The translations under genes and the position numbers were made by a program. This document shows positions 54,477 to 62,464 of a stretch of 64,000 nucleotides of DNA, piece after piece; position 1 is the first letter of the stretch; each line of letters opens with the position of its first letter. Below the pieces are notes generated by a model, which was given only the letters and a program-made list of their open reading frames with translations, was not told the origin of the DNA and ran no database searches. This stretch comes from Azospirillum sp. TSO35-2 (lineage in GTDB: Bacteria > Pseudomonadota > Alphaproteobacteria > Azospirillales > Azospirillaceae), in assembly GCF_003116095.1 (NCBI RefSeq), contig NZ_LGRA01000008.1, positions 138,077-202,076 on the forward strand, read 5' to 3'.

Positions 54477-55373
54477 TTGCCCTCGCTTGAGAAATCCCTC
54501 GCCCTTCTGTTCGTCGACATCGCCGACAGCATGATGCTGTACGAGCGCGTCGGCAACGCCACCGCCGCGGCGCTGACGCAGGGGATGCTCGCCCATCTGC
54601 GGCGTCTGGTGGAGGGCAACGGCGGCGGCGTCATCAAGAGCCTGGGCGACGGGCTGCTCGCCGCCTTCCCCGCCTGCAACGACAGCGTCCGCGCCGCCTG
54701 CGCGATGGTCGACATCCAGGACCAGCACGGCCTGCGGCTGCGCATCGGCATCCATCACGGCGCGGTGATCGAGGGGGTCGGCGACCTCTACGGCGACGCC
54801 TGCAACGTCGCGGCGCGGGTGCAGCAGATCGCCCGGCCCGGCGAGATCCTGGCGACCCAGACGCTGGTCGCCGGCCTGTCGCCCGAGCTGCGCGCGCGGA
54901 CCAAGCCGTTGAGCAACGTCGCCATGAAGGGCAAGGCGGCGCCGATCCACGTCCACCAGATCCGCAGCGCCGACGAGATCGAGGACACCGTCGACAGCAC
55001 GACGCTGGGCTTTTCCATGATCAACGCGCCCGGCGACGCCATGGTGACGCTGCACCTGTCCTACCACGGGCAGGAGATCGCCATGAGCCGCGCCCTGCCC
55101 CGCGTCACCATCGGACGGGAGGACACCAGCGGCCTGCGCATCGCCTCGCGCCAGACCTCGCGCCAGCACGCGGTGATCGACTTCAGCCGGGAAAGCTTCC
55201 TGCTGACCGACCATTCGACCAACGGCACCTTCATCCGCAGCGGCGGGTCGCCGCCGGTGGTGTTGCGCCGCGATTCGACCAAGCTGGTCGGCAACGGCCT
55301 GATCGGCTTCGGCGCCGAGGCGCTGGACGAGACGCAGGACCATGTCGTCGCCTTCCGTGGCGAGCTGGCCTGA
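54477..55373 (+). CDS. Class III adenylate/guanylate cyclase with FHA domain
   Basis: A 298-residue soluble protein. The N-terminal cyclase domain (about 5-165) keeps the metal aspartates Asp14 (LLFVDIADS) and Asp58 (KSLGDGLL) and a lysine at 54 suited to adenine recognition. The C-terminal FHA domain (about 190-285) has GRE, SRQHAVI and STNGTFI, the phosphothreonine-binding loops. It sits between nifA and nifB in the same direction, 174 bp after nifA. This suggests a link to nitrogen-fixation control, but none is proven. The start is a TTG; alternatives were not found. Confidence 0.85.
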   Translation: MPSLEKSLALLFVDIADSMMLYERVGNATAAALTQGMLAHLRRLVEGNGGGVIKSLGDGLLAAFPACNDSVRAACAMVDIQDQHGLRLRIGIHHGAVIEGVGDLYGDACNVAARVQQIARPGEILATQTLVAGLSPELRARTKPLSNVAMKGKAAPIHVHQIRSADEIEDTVDSTTLGFSMINAPGDAMVTLHLSYHGQEIAMSRALPRVTIGREDTSGLRIASRQTSRQHAVIDFSRESFLLTDHSTNGTFIRSGGSPPVVLRRDSTKLVGNGLIGFGAEALDETQDHVVAFRGELA

Positions 55374-55398
55374 CACGTCTTTGTCGCCACGCCGGCAT

Positions 55399-55453
55399 TG
55401 TCGGCACCCCGACAAAGCCCCCCGGCCGACCCGCCATTGTCGCAATGACGACA
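55399..55453 (+). promoter_or_regulatory. Two NifA upstream activator sites
   Basis: Two exact TGT-N10-ACA sites at 55399-55414 and 55438-55453, 39 bp apart centre to centre, in the 205 bp before nifB. Their distance from the sigma-54 promoter at 55511 is typical for NifA enhancers. Confidence 0.85.
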
Positions 55454-55510
55454 GCGTCCGTGACGCCGACCATTCCCCATAAACCTTTGTAGCGCCTGGG
55501 TTTCTTCCTC

Positions 55511-55525
55511 TGGCCCCGAACTTGC
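55511..55525 (+). promoter_or_regulatory. Sigma-54 promoter of nifB
   Basis: TGGCCC-N5-TTGC with the required GG-N10-GC spacing. It is about 55 bp before the nifB start and downstream of two NifA sites, so it should be the nif-regulated promoter for the whole nifB operon. Confidence 0.85.
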
Positions 55526-55578
55526 TTTGCTCCATCCGTCCAACGGTGTCGTCCGGCACGGCAGGGAAGGAGTGGATG

Positions 55579-57132
55579 ATGAGCAACGTGGTTTCGCTCG
55601 ACAGCATCTTCGGTCTGGGGCAGTTGGCCCCGCCCGAAGTGGCGCCGGCCGCGGCGTCGGGCTGTTCGTCGTCGTCCTGCGGGTCGTCCGACGGTCCGGC
55701 CGACATGGACCCGGCGGTGTGGGACAAGGTGAAGAACCATCCCTGCTATTCGGAAGAGGCGCATCACTACTTCGCCCGCATGCATGTCGCGGTCGCCCCG
55801 GCCTGCAACATCCAGTGCAACTACTGCAACCGCAAATACGATTGCTCGAACGAGAGCCGGCCGGGCGTGGTCTCCGAAAAGCTGACCCCCGACCAGGCGA
55901 TCAAGAAGATCCTGGCGGTCGCCCAGGAAATCCCGCAGCTGTCGGTGATCGGCATCGCCGGGCCGGGCGACAGCCTCGCCGCCGCCGGCAAGAACACCTT
56001 CGCCACCTTCGAGCATCTGCAGAAGAAGGCGCCGGACCTGAAGCTGTGCCTGTCCACCAACGGCCTCGCCCTGCCGGAGCATGTGGACACCATCGCCCAG
56101 TACAACATCGACCACGTCACCATCACCATCAACATGGTCGATCCCGAGGTCGGTGCGCAGATCTACCCGTGGATCTTCCACAAGCACAAGCGCTGGACCG
56201 GGCTGGACGCCGCCAAGATCCTGCACGAGCAGCAGATGCTGGGGCTGGAGATGCTGACCGCGCGCGGCATCCTGGTGAAGGTCAACTCGGTGATGATCCC
56301 CGGCGTCAACGACGAGCACCTGCTGGAGGTCAACAAGGCGGTCAAGTCGCGCGGCGCCTTCCTGCACAACATCATGCCACTGATCTCCGACCCGGCGCAC
56401 GGCACCTATTTCGGCCTGAACGGCCAGCGCGGCCCGACCGCGCAGGAGCTGAAGGTGGTGCAGGACGCCTGCGAGGGCGGGGCCAAGCTGATGCGCCACT
56501 GCCGCCAGTGCCGCGCCGACGCCGTCGGCCTGCTGGGCGAGGACCGCGGCGACGAGTTCACCGCCGACAAGATCGAGGCGATGGGCGTGGTCGCGTATGA
56601 CGACGAGGCCCGCCGCACCTACCGCGAGCATGTCGAGGCCGAACGCGCCGGCCGCAACGCCTCCAAGGCCGCGGCCCAGGCCGAGGTCCAGGAGACGGTC
56701 GGCGTCGAGGCCGAGCCGATCCTGATCGCCGTCGCCACCAAGGGCGGCGAGCGCATCAACGAGCATTTCGGCCACGCCCGGGAATTCCAGATCTACGAGG
56801 TCGGGCCGGGTGGCGCCAAGTTCGTCGGCCATCGCCGCGTCGACCAGTATTGCGAAGGCGGGTCGGGCGACGTCGACACGCTGGACGGCGTGCTGGCCGC
56901 CATCAACGACTGCACCGCGGTGTTCGTCGCCAAGATCGGCGGCTGCCCGTCCAAGTCGCTGGCCGACGCCGGCATCGAGCCGGTCGACCGCTTCGCCTTC
57001 GACTACATCGAGGAATCGGCCCTCGCCTACTTCAAGGACTACGCCGAGCGCCTCGGCCAGGGCGTGGTCCGGTCGCGCGCCGGCCAGGACGCGGTGATCC
57101 GCACCGGGGCACTGACCGCGCGCCGCGCCTGA
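55579..57132 (+). CDS. nifB: Nitrogenase cofactor biosynthesis radical-SAM protein NifB
   Basis: A 517-residue radical-SAM enzyme that fuses two 4Fe-4S clusters with a carbide and sulfur to make NifB-co, the core of FeMo-co. The SAM cluster motif is [15 protein letters not shown]. The radical-SAM part runs to about 340; further cysteines in [12 protein letters not shown] bind a substrate cluster. A C-terminal NifX-like domain (about 395-500) is fused, as in many proteobacteria. Cysteines near residues 29-35 ([11 protein letters not shown]) lie in a variable N-terminal tail. Transcription is from the sigma-54 promoter upstream. AAGGAG precedes ATG 55579 by six bases. Confidence 0.97.
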   Translation: MSNVVSLDSIFGLGQLAPPEVAPAAASGCSSSSCGSSDGPADMDPAVWDKVKNHPCYSEEAHHYFARMHVAVAPACNIQCNYCNRKYDCSNESRPGVVSEKLTPDQAIKKILAVAQEIPQLSVIGIAGPGDSLAAAGKNTFATFEHLQKKAPDLKLCLSTNGLALPEHVDTIAQYNIDHVTITINMVDPEVGAQIYPWIFHKHKRWTGLDAAKILHEQQMLGLEMLTARGILVKVNSVMIPGVNDEHLLEVNKAVKSRGAFLHNIMPLISDPAHGTYFGLNGQRGPTAQELKVVQDACEGGAKLMRHCRQCRADAVGLLGEDRGDEFTADKIEAMGVVAYDDEARRTYREHVEAERAGRNASKAAAQAEVQETVGVEAEPILIAVATKGGERINEHFGHAREFQIYEVGPGGAKFVGHRRVDQYCEGGSGDVDTLDGVLAAINDCTAVFVAKIGGCPSKSLADAGIEPVDRFAFDYIEESALAYFKDYAERLGQGVVRSRAGQDAVIRTGALTARRA

Positions 57133-57191
57133 ACCGCCTTTCCCCCCAACCACAGCCATCCCCAACCGTCATTTCATCGAAGGAGAGAGCC

Positions 57192-57383
57192 ATGGCCTAC
57201 AAGATCAAGTCCGCCGAATGCACCGTCTGCGGCGCCTGCGAGGCCGAGTGCCCGAACATCGCCATCAGCCTGAAGAAGGGCACCTACGTCATCGACCCGG
57301 CCAAGTGCACCGAGTGCCAGGGCCAGTTCGACAGCCCGCAATGCGCCGCCGTCTGCCCGGCCGACTGCTGCGTCCCGGCGTGA
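57192..57383 (+). CDS. fdxN: 2[4Fe-4S] ferredoxin, FdxN type
   Basis: A 63-residue bacterial-type ferredoxin. The first cluster motif is [12 protein letters not shown] (C-x2-C-x2-C-x3-C); the second is C-x2-C-x8-C-x3-C with the loop between the second and third cysteines (QGQFDSPQ) as in nif-linked ferredoxins. It lies 59 bp after nifB and probably supplies electrons to it; FdxN-type ferredoxins support FeMo-co synthesis in other diazotrophs. An AGGAGAGAGCC site precedes the ATG. Confidence 0.93.
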   Translation: MAYKIKSAECTVCGACEAECPNIAISLKKGTYVIDPAKCTECQGQFDSPQCAAVCPADCCVPA

Positions 57384-57388
57384 TTTAA

Positions 57389-57437
57389 CCCCTCTCCCGC
57401 CCCTCCTCTCCCTCGCGAGAGGAAGGGCGGGAGAGGG
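57389..57437 (+). repeat. Palindromic repeat, copy 6, within the nif operon
   Basis: A perfect 12-bp inverted repeat (arms 57391-57402 and 57425-57436) with a nested CTCTC/GAGAG hairpin. It follows the ferredoxin gene by 6 bp and resembles the cob-region repeats. It has no T-tract, so it could stabilise or process the nifB-fdxN mRNA instead of ending it. Confidence 0.7.
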
Positions 57438-57458
57438 ACGGACAACCGGAGCGCCGCC

Positions 57459-57998
57459 ATGCTGGACGAGGTGGATGAGGACTGGCTCGCCCGCCGCTAC
57501 TACGGCGGGGATCTGCCGCCCGAGGCGGAACGGTGTCTGCATCTGGCCGCGGCCAGCTATGCCGACAGCGCGACGGCCCTCGGCCATCTTGCCCGCGCCG
57601 CGGCGGCGGCCCCCGGCCACCGGCTGGTCGATCTCGGCCACTACAAGTTCCACTTCTACAAGGCCAACCTCGACGAGGCGCTGGTCTATGGCGACCGCAT
57701 GATCGGCCACGCCATGGCGGCGCTCGGCGTCAACCACACCGACTGGCGCGCCGTCACCCCGGCCACCGCCGACTTCGGCGGGCTGGAGCCGGCCCCCCGC
57801 CTGTTCCTGTTCGCCCTGCTCGCCATCGGTTACCTGCTGCTGCGCACCGGCCGGCTCGACGCCGGGCGCGAGGCGCTGGCCAAGGTCTGCGCGCTCGACC
57901 CGCAGGACCGCTTCGGCGCCGCCCGTCTGCTCGCCGTCGCCGACCGCCACGAGCGGGAACTCGTCGACGAGGACGAGCTTGAGGAGGCCGGCGCATGA
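57459..57998 (+). CDS. Nif-linked TPR-like protein of unknown function
   Basis: A 179-residue, probably all-helical protein. The second half looks like a single tetratricopeptide-like pair (LLRTGRLDAGREALAKVCALDPQD); the first half has LVDLGHYKFHFYKANLDEALVYGDRM, which is also TPR-like. It probably binds a partner protein. It overlaps the LRV gene by 4 bp and lies between the ferredoxin and that gene, so it belongs to the nif operon. I do not know its role. Confidence 0.7.
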   Translation: MLDEVDEDWLARRYYGGDLPPEAERCLHLAAASYADSATALGHLARAAAAAPGHRLVDLGHYKFHFYKANLDEALVYGDRMIGHAMAALGVNHTDWRAVTPATADFGGLEPAPRLFLFALLAIGYLLLRTGRLDAGREALAKVCALDPQDRFGAARLLAVADRHERELVDEDELEEAGA

Positions 57999-58807
57999 CC
58001 GACGACATCCTCGAATCGCTCGACTGGCGCGGCGAACCGGTCGACTGCACCGCCTGCGCCCACCTCGACCGCCGCGTCGGCGACGACGAGGCCGCACTCC
58101 CGCCAGGCGGCGCGCTGAAGGGCCACTGCCTGCCGCTGCGCGCCTGCGTCCACGACCGCTACGCCAAGCGCATCCAGCGCTTTTTCGAGTGGAACCCCGA
58201 TCTCGCCGCCGGGCATCTCGACCACCCCTATTTCGAGGTGCGGGCCAACGCCGCGCGCTTCGCCCCGATCTTCCAGATCCCGCGGCTGATGAACGATCCG
58301 GACGAGACCGTCCGCTCGGTCCTGGCCCGCCGGCTGCCGCGCCGCCTGCTGCTGAAGCTGCGCGACGACCCGGACCGCGAGGTGCGGATCGCCGTGGCCT
58401 CCCGGCTGGAGGACGCCGACCTCGCCCCGCTGATGCAGGACCCCGACTGCTCGGTGCGCATGCGCGTCGTCCGCCGCATTCCCGACGGCATGCTGCCGGC
58501 CATGATGCACGACGCGGATCCGGAGGTGCGGGTCGAGGTCGCCCGCCGGCTCGCCATGGACTGGCTGCCCAGCCTGGCCTGGGACGACAGTCCGCGGGTT
58601 CGGCTTGTGGTCGCGCAGCGGTTGCCGCCGTCCAAGCTGCATGTGCTGATCCAGGACGCCGACTGGATGGTCCGCCTGGCGGTGGCCGGGCGCATCGACA
58701 CCGACCAGCTCGGCCCGCTGACCGACGACCCGGAGGAGGAGGTCCGCAGCATCGCCCGCCAGCGCGCCGCCGGCTTCGCCATCGCCAACGACCTTCCGCC
58801 CCTCTAG
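57995..58807 (+). CDS. LRV iron-sulfur protein
   Basis: A 270-residue protein of the leucine-rich-repeat-variant type first seen near nif genes in Azotobacter. An N-terminal cluster domain holds four cysteines (VDCTACAHLD, KGHCLPLRACVHD) that can bind a 4Fe-4S cluster. The rest (about 65-260) is made of eight or so repeats of about 24 residues with the pattern DPDxxVRxxVARRLP. The surface is highly charged. It may help assemble or protect iron-sulfur proteins, but function is unproven. Confidence 0.87.
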   Translation: MTDDILESLDWRGEPVDCTACAHLDRRVGDDEAALPPGGALKGHCLPLRACVHDRYAKRIQRFFEWNPDLAAGHLDHPYFEVRANAARFAPIFQIPRLMNDPDETVRSVLARRLPRRLLLKLRDDPDREVRIAVASRLEDADLAPLMQDPDCSVRMRVVRRIPDGMLPAMMHDADPEVRVEVARRLAMDWLPSLAWDDSPRVRLVVAQRLPPSKLHVLIQDADWMVRLAVAGRIDTDQLGPLTDDPEEEVRSIARQRAAGFAIANDLPPL

Positions 58808-58835
58808 CCCTCCCCCTTCACCGGAGCGCCCGCCG

Positions 58836-59162
58836 ATGTCCGACACCGACACCGCCACCCCCTACCGCCGCGAGCGCGCCCGCAACGCCGACGACGCCAA
58901 CGAGCTGGTCGGCCCGGCGGTGTACGAGCAGGGCCACAAGGTCCGCGCGCTGAAGGACGTGCGCAACGACGGCACCTACCCCGGGCGCCCGGTCGGCGAC
59001 TACCTGATCCGCGCCGGCGACGTCGGCTACGTCATCTCCATCGGGACCTACCTGCAGATGTATTACATCTATGCCGTTGATTTCTATGAGAAGCGCGTCG
59101 TCGTCGGCATGCGCGCCCGCGAGATGGAGCTGATCGACGGCACCTGCAACGACCCCCAGTGA
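58836..59162 (+). CDS. nifZ: NifZ, nitrogenase MoFe protein maturation
   Basis: A 108-residue protein with the NifZ domain: VRALKDVRNDGTYPGRPVGDYL, then IRAGDVGYVISIGTYLQMYYIYAVDF. NifZ helps form the second P-cluster of the MoFe protein. A second NifZ-like gene follows 50 bp later, so maturation may use two paralogues. The start fits an ATG behind CCGGAGCG. Confidence 0.9.
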   Translation: MSDTDTATPYRRERARNADDANELVGPAVYEQGHKVRALKDVRNDGTYPGRPVGDYLIRAGDVGYVISIGTYLQMYYIYAVDFYEKRVVVGMRAREMELIDGTCNDPQ

Positions 59163-59211
59163 CGCCCCTCCCCTTCTCCGTCCCGCCTCTTTTCCGGTTA
59201 GGAGCCCCGCG

Positions 59212-59535
59212 ATGTCCGACGCTGAAACCCCGACCCAGGACGCCCCCGCCAAGCCCGGTTTCATCCCGCCCCGCGAACCGCTGTACGACTGGGGCCTGCG
59301 GGTCACGGTGCAGGAGGACCTGTTCAACGACGGCAGCCACCCGCAGGTGGCCGACGGCGCGCTGCTGGCGCCCAAGGGCACCCCCGGCACCATCGTCCGC
59401 GTCGGCCGCACCGAGGACGGCAACCTGCCGGTCTATCTGGTGGAGTTCCCCGGCGGCACCGTCGTCGGCTGCCTGGAGGAGGAGATCGCCCCGTCCGACG
59501 GGTCGCGCCGCGGCGTGCCGGGGGTGATGGCATGA
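59212..59535 (+). CDS. Second NifZ-family protein
   Basis: A 107-residue paralogue of the gene before it, with VTVQEDLFNDGSHPQVADGALLAPKG and VYLVEFPGGTVVGCLEEEI. The N-terminal 25 residues are Pro/Glu-rich and differ from the first copy. Its stop overlaps the start of nifS by 4 bp, which suggests that the two are made together. Whether it serves the MoFe protein or another step is unknown. Confidence 0.82.
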   Translation: MSDAETPTQDAPAKPGFIPPREPLYDWGLRVTVQEDLFNDGSHPQVADGALLAPKGTPGTIVRVGRTEDGNLPVYLVEFPGGTVVGCLEEEIAPSDGSRRGVPGVMA

Positions 59536-60683
59536 CGGTCTACCTCGACAACAACGCCACCACCGCGCTGGCGCCCGAGGTGCGGGAGGCGATGCTGCCC
59601 CACCTGTTCGGCGATTTCGCCAACCCGTCGAGCCCGCATGGCCCCGGCATGGCCGCCCGCCGCGCGGTCGGCGAGGCGAAGGCCCAGATCGCCGCCCTGA
59701 TCGGCGCCAGGCCCGCCGACCTGATCATGACCGGCAGCGCCACCGAGGCGACGCACAGCGCCATCCTCGGCGCGCTGCGCGTCATCGAGGAGACCGACCA
59801 CCGCCGCGACCACATCGTCACCACCGCGGTGGAGCATCCGGCGACGTTGGCCCTGTTCGACGACCTGCGCCTGCGCGGCTGGCGCGTCACCATCCTGCCG
59901 GTGAACCGCGACGGCCTGCCCTCGCTGGTCGACCTCGCCGCCGCGGTGTCGGAGGAGACGGCGCTGGTTTCCATGATGTGGGCGAACAACGAGACCGGGG
60001 TGCTGATGCCGGTGGCCGGCGCCTCGGCCATCGCCCACGCCCACGGCGCGCTGTTCCACACCGACGCGGTGCAGGCCGCCGGGCGGGTGCCGGTCGCGTG
60101 CGGCATCGCCGATTACCTGACGCTGTCCGCCCACAAGATGCACGGGCCGAAGGGCATCGGCGCGCTCTATGTCCGCAAGGGCGCCCCCTTCCATCCGCTG
60201 ATCCACGGCCACCAGGAGCGCCGCCGCCGCGGCGGCACCGAGAATGTGCCGGCCATCGTCGGCTTCGGCGCCGCCGCCGCGCTGGCCGGGCTTTGGCTGG
60301 ACGAGGCCGACCTGACGGCCTTCCTGCGCGACCGGCTGGAGCACGGCGTCCTCGCCCGCTGGCCCGGCGCGGTGGTGAACGGCGGCGGCACGGCGCGGCT
60401 GCCCAACACCAGCAACATCCGCTTCGCCGACGCGCGAGGCCGGCCGATCGACGCCGAGGAACTGCTGATGCGGCTCGACCGCGCCGGCATCGCGGTGTCG
60501 ATGGGCGCCGCCTGCTCGTCCGGCGGCAACGAGCCGAGCCATGTGCTGACCGCCATGGGGCTGGGCAAGGCCCAGGCCGCGGCGAGCCTGCGCTTCTCGC
60601 TCAGCCGCTACACCACCGCGGCGGAGGTCGACGCCGTGCTGTCGGAGTTGCCGGCGCTGCACGCGCGCCTGGTGGCCGCCTAA
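59532..60683 (+). CDS. nifS: Cysteine desulfurase NifS
   Basis: A 383-residue PLP enzyme that takes sulfur from cysteine for nitrogenase cluster assembly. It has the YLDNNATT start, the PLP lysine in LSAHKMHGPKG, the catalytic persulfide cysteine in GAACSSGG, and the HTDAVQAAG cofactor contact. It is coupled to the second nifZ by a 4-bp overlap. Closest in type to nif-linked NifS, not IscS, by position and loop length; NifU is not in the window. Confidence 0.93.
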   Translation: MTVYLDNNATTALAPEVREAMLPHLFGDFANPSSPHGPGMAARRAVGEAKAQIAALIGARPADLIMTGSATEATHSAILGALRVIEETDHRRDHIVTTAVEHPATLALFDDLRLRGWRVTILPVNRDGLPSLVDLAAAVSEETALVSMMWANNETGVLMPVAGASAIAHAHGALFHTDAVQAAGRVPVACGIADYLTLSAHKMHGPKGIGALYVRKGAPFHPLIHGHQERRRRGGTENVPAIVGFGAAAALAGLWLDEADLTAFLRDRLEHGVLARWPGAVVNGGGTARLPNTSNIRFADARGRPIDAEELLMRLDRAGIAVSMGAACSSGGNEPSHVLTAMGLGKAQAAASLRFSLSRYTTAAEVDAVLSELPALHARLVAA

Positions 60684-60721
60684 CCAAAACACAACGAAAA
60701 CAACAGGCTGGAGTGTCCGTG

Positions 60722-60931
60722 ATGAAGGTGATGATCCGCAAGGTGGCCGACCATTACACGATCTACGTCGCCAAGAAGGATCTGGAGGAACCCATCGTCG
60801 CGATGGAAAAGCCGGCGCTGTGGGGCGGCTGGGTCAAGGTCGCCAACGGCTGGACGCTCGACCTGCCGGAGATGCCGGCCGACACCCGCCTGCCCATCAC
60901 CGTCGAGGCCAAGAAACGCGGCGCGGAGTAG
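60722..60931 (+). CDS. nifT: NifT/FixU
   Basis: A 69-residue beta-rich protein (MKVMIRKVADHYTIYVAKKD to LPEMPADTRLPITVEAKKR), typical of NifT/FixU. The family is widely linked to nif clusters but dispensable where tested. It begins 38 bp after nifS and is followed 5 bp later by the next gene. Confidence 0.9.
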   Translation: MKVMIRKVADHYTIYVAKKDLEEPIVAMEKPALWGGWVKVANGWTLDLPEMPADTRLPITVEAKKRGAE

Positions 60932-60936
60932 CCATC

Positions 60937-61221
60937 ATGCCCCTGTCACCCGAGCGCATCGACACCATCGCCACGCTGGCCAGCCAACTGTTCGCCGAGG
61001 GCCGCAACCTCGATTCCGTGGTCCGCGCCGTGCGCGCGGCCAACCCGGACCTGAAGACCGTGACCGGCGCCATGGCGGCGGTGATGGCGGAGGACCCGTT
61101 CCGGGAAGAGGCGGCGTTCGACCTGCATCTGGTGGACGGCAACAACCACTGCTGGCTCATCACCGACAGGTCGGAGCTTGCCACCGGCCTCGTGATCGCC
61201 CAACGCGACGAGGATGAGTGA
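60937..61221 (+). CDS. Nif-linked DUF6129-like protein
   Basis: A 94-residue acidic protein with a helical N-terminal half (IDTIATLASQLFAEGRNLDSVVRAVRA) and a DLHLVDGNNHCWLITDR strand region. It resembles the DUF6129 group found after nifT in several diazotrophs; I am fairly sure of the context and less sure of the family. Its stop codon abuts the ATG of the DegT-like gene. Confidence 0.65.
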   Translation: MPLSPERIDTIATLASQLFAEGRNLDSVVRAVRAANPDLKTVTGAMAAVMAEDPFREEAAFDLHLVDGNNHCWLITDRSELATGLVIAQRDEDE

Positions 61222-62445
61222 ATGATCGACACGGCCGCAGCGACCGCCCCGCCCCCGGATGCCGCCCGCGCGGACGGGGATGAGGCCGACGACTACATCC
61301 CGTTGACCGACCCCGACATCTCGGGCGCGGAGATCGAGGTCCTGGGCCGCGTCCTGTCCACCGGCGGGCTCGGCGACGGGCGCATGGTGCGGGCGTTCGA
61401 GGACGCCTTCGCCGCCTATGTCGGCCGCGGCCACGCCGTCGCCGTGTCCAGCGGCACCGTCGCCACCTTGCTGATGCTGAAGGGCTATGGCATCGGCGAG
61501 GGCGACGAGGTGCTGTGCAGCCCGTTCGGCTGGCATCAGGTCCAGCACGCCGTGGCCCTGTCGGGCGCCACCCCGGTGCTGGTCGACATCGACTATTGGC
61601 AGCACACCATCAACCCGGAAAAGGCGGCGGCGCTGGTCACCCCGGCGACCAAGGCGATCCTGGCCGGCAACGTCAACGGCCACCCCGCCCATTGGGACGA
61701 GTTGCGCGCGCTGGCCGACGCCCGCGGCCTGATCCTGCTGGAGGATTCCAGCGAGGCCATCGGGTCCACCTACAAGGGGCGGATGGTCGGCACCTTCGGC
61801 GACGCGGCGGTCTTCGACTTCTCCGAACCCGGGGTGCTGCTGGCCGGCGAGGGCGGGATGATCGTCACCGACGACCGCGACCTCGCCCACCGCCTGCGCT
61901 ACATGCGCCGGCGCGAGGTGGAGCACCGCAACACCGTCGTCATCACCCGCAACCTGCCCTGGCAGGTCGGGATGAGCAACCTGAGCGCCGCGCTGGCGCT
62001 GGTGCAGTTGAAGCGGCTGCCGGAGATCCTGGCCCGCCGCAACCTCGTCATCGCCCATTACGACGCGGCGATGGCCAGCTTCGAGGGCATCAAGCCGCCC
62101 TACCGCGGGGCGGGGGCGGAGGTGGTCAACCCGATGCTGTACTGCGTCCATCTCGGCACGCGCTTCACCGCGTCGGGGCGCAAGTCGATCATCGAGGATC
62201 TCGACACCCACGACATCGACGCCGGCGACTACGGCCAGTCGCTGCACACCCAGCAATACTACATCGAGCGGCTGGGCGAGCGTGGCGCCGGCCGCGCCGC
62301 CTGCCCGGTCTGCACCAAGACCGCCGACCGCGTGCTGGCCCTGCCGCTGCACCACAAGATCACCAGGGACCAGGTCGCCTTCATCGTCGAAACGCTGAAG
62401 GACGCCACCGTCAACACCGGCGCCGGCGCGGCGATCTACTTGTGA
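61222..62445 (+). CDS. DegT/DnrJ/EryC1-fold protein lacking the PLP lysine
   Basis: A 407-residue protein with the fold of sugar aminotransferases: SSGTVATLLMLKGYGIGEGDEV, GATPVLVDIDYW, LLEDSSEAIGSTYKGRMVGTFGD and GEGGMIVTDD. In true family members an invariant Lys sits five residues before GEGG and forms the PLP aldimine; here that position is Gly204 (FSEPGVLLAGEGG). The usual Gln/His of the DAAQA motif is Glu. The Asp for the pyridine nitrogen is kept. It may bind PLP without Schiff chemistry, or bind another ligand. The C-terminal half has cysteines in AACPVCTKTADRV. It is adjacent to a SIR2-like gene in the nif operon. Confidence 0.82.
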   Translation: MIDTAAATAPPPDAARADGDEADDYIPLTDPDISGAEIEVLGRVLSTGGLGDGRMVRAFEDAFAAYVGRGHAVAVSSGTVATLLMLKGYGIGEGDEVLCSPFGWHQVQHAVALSGATPVLVDIDYWQHTINPEKAAALVTPATKAILAGNVNGHPAHWDELRALADARGLILLEDSSEAIGSTYKGRMVGTFGDAAVFDFSEPGVLLAGEGGMIVTDDRDLAHRLRYMRRREVEHRNTVVITRNLPWQVGMSNLSAALALVQLKRLPEILARRNLVIAHYDAAMASFEGIKPPYRGAGAEVVNPMLYCVHLGTRFTASGRKSIIEDLDTHDIDAGDYGQSLHTQQYYIERLGERGAGRAACPVCTKTADRVLALPLHHKITRDQVAFIVETLKDATVNTGAGAAIYL

Positions 62446-62464
62446 TACCAGGGAGAGAGACCTC

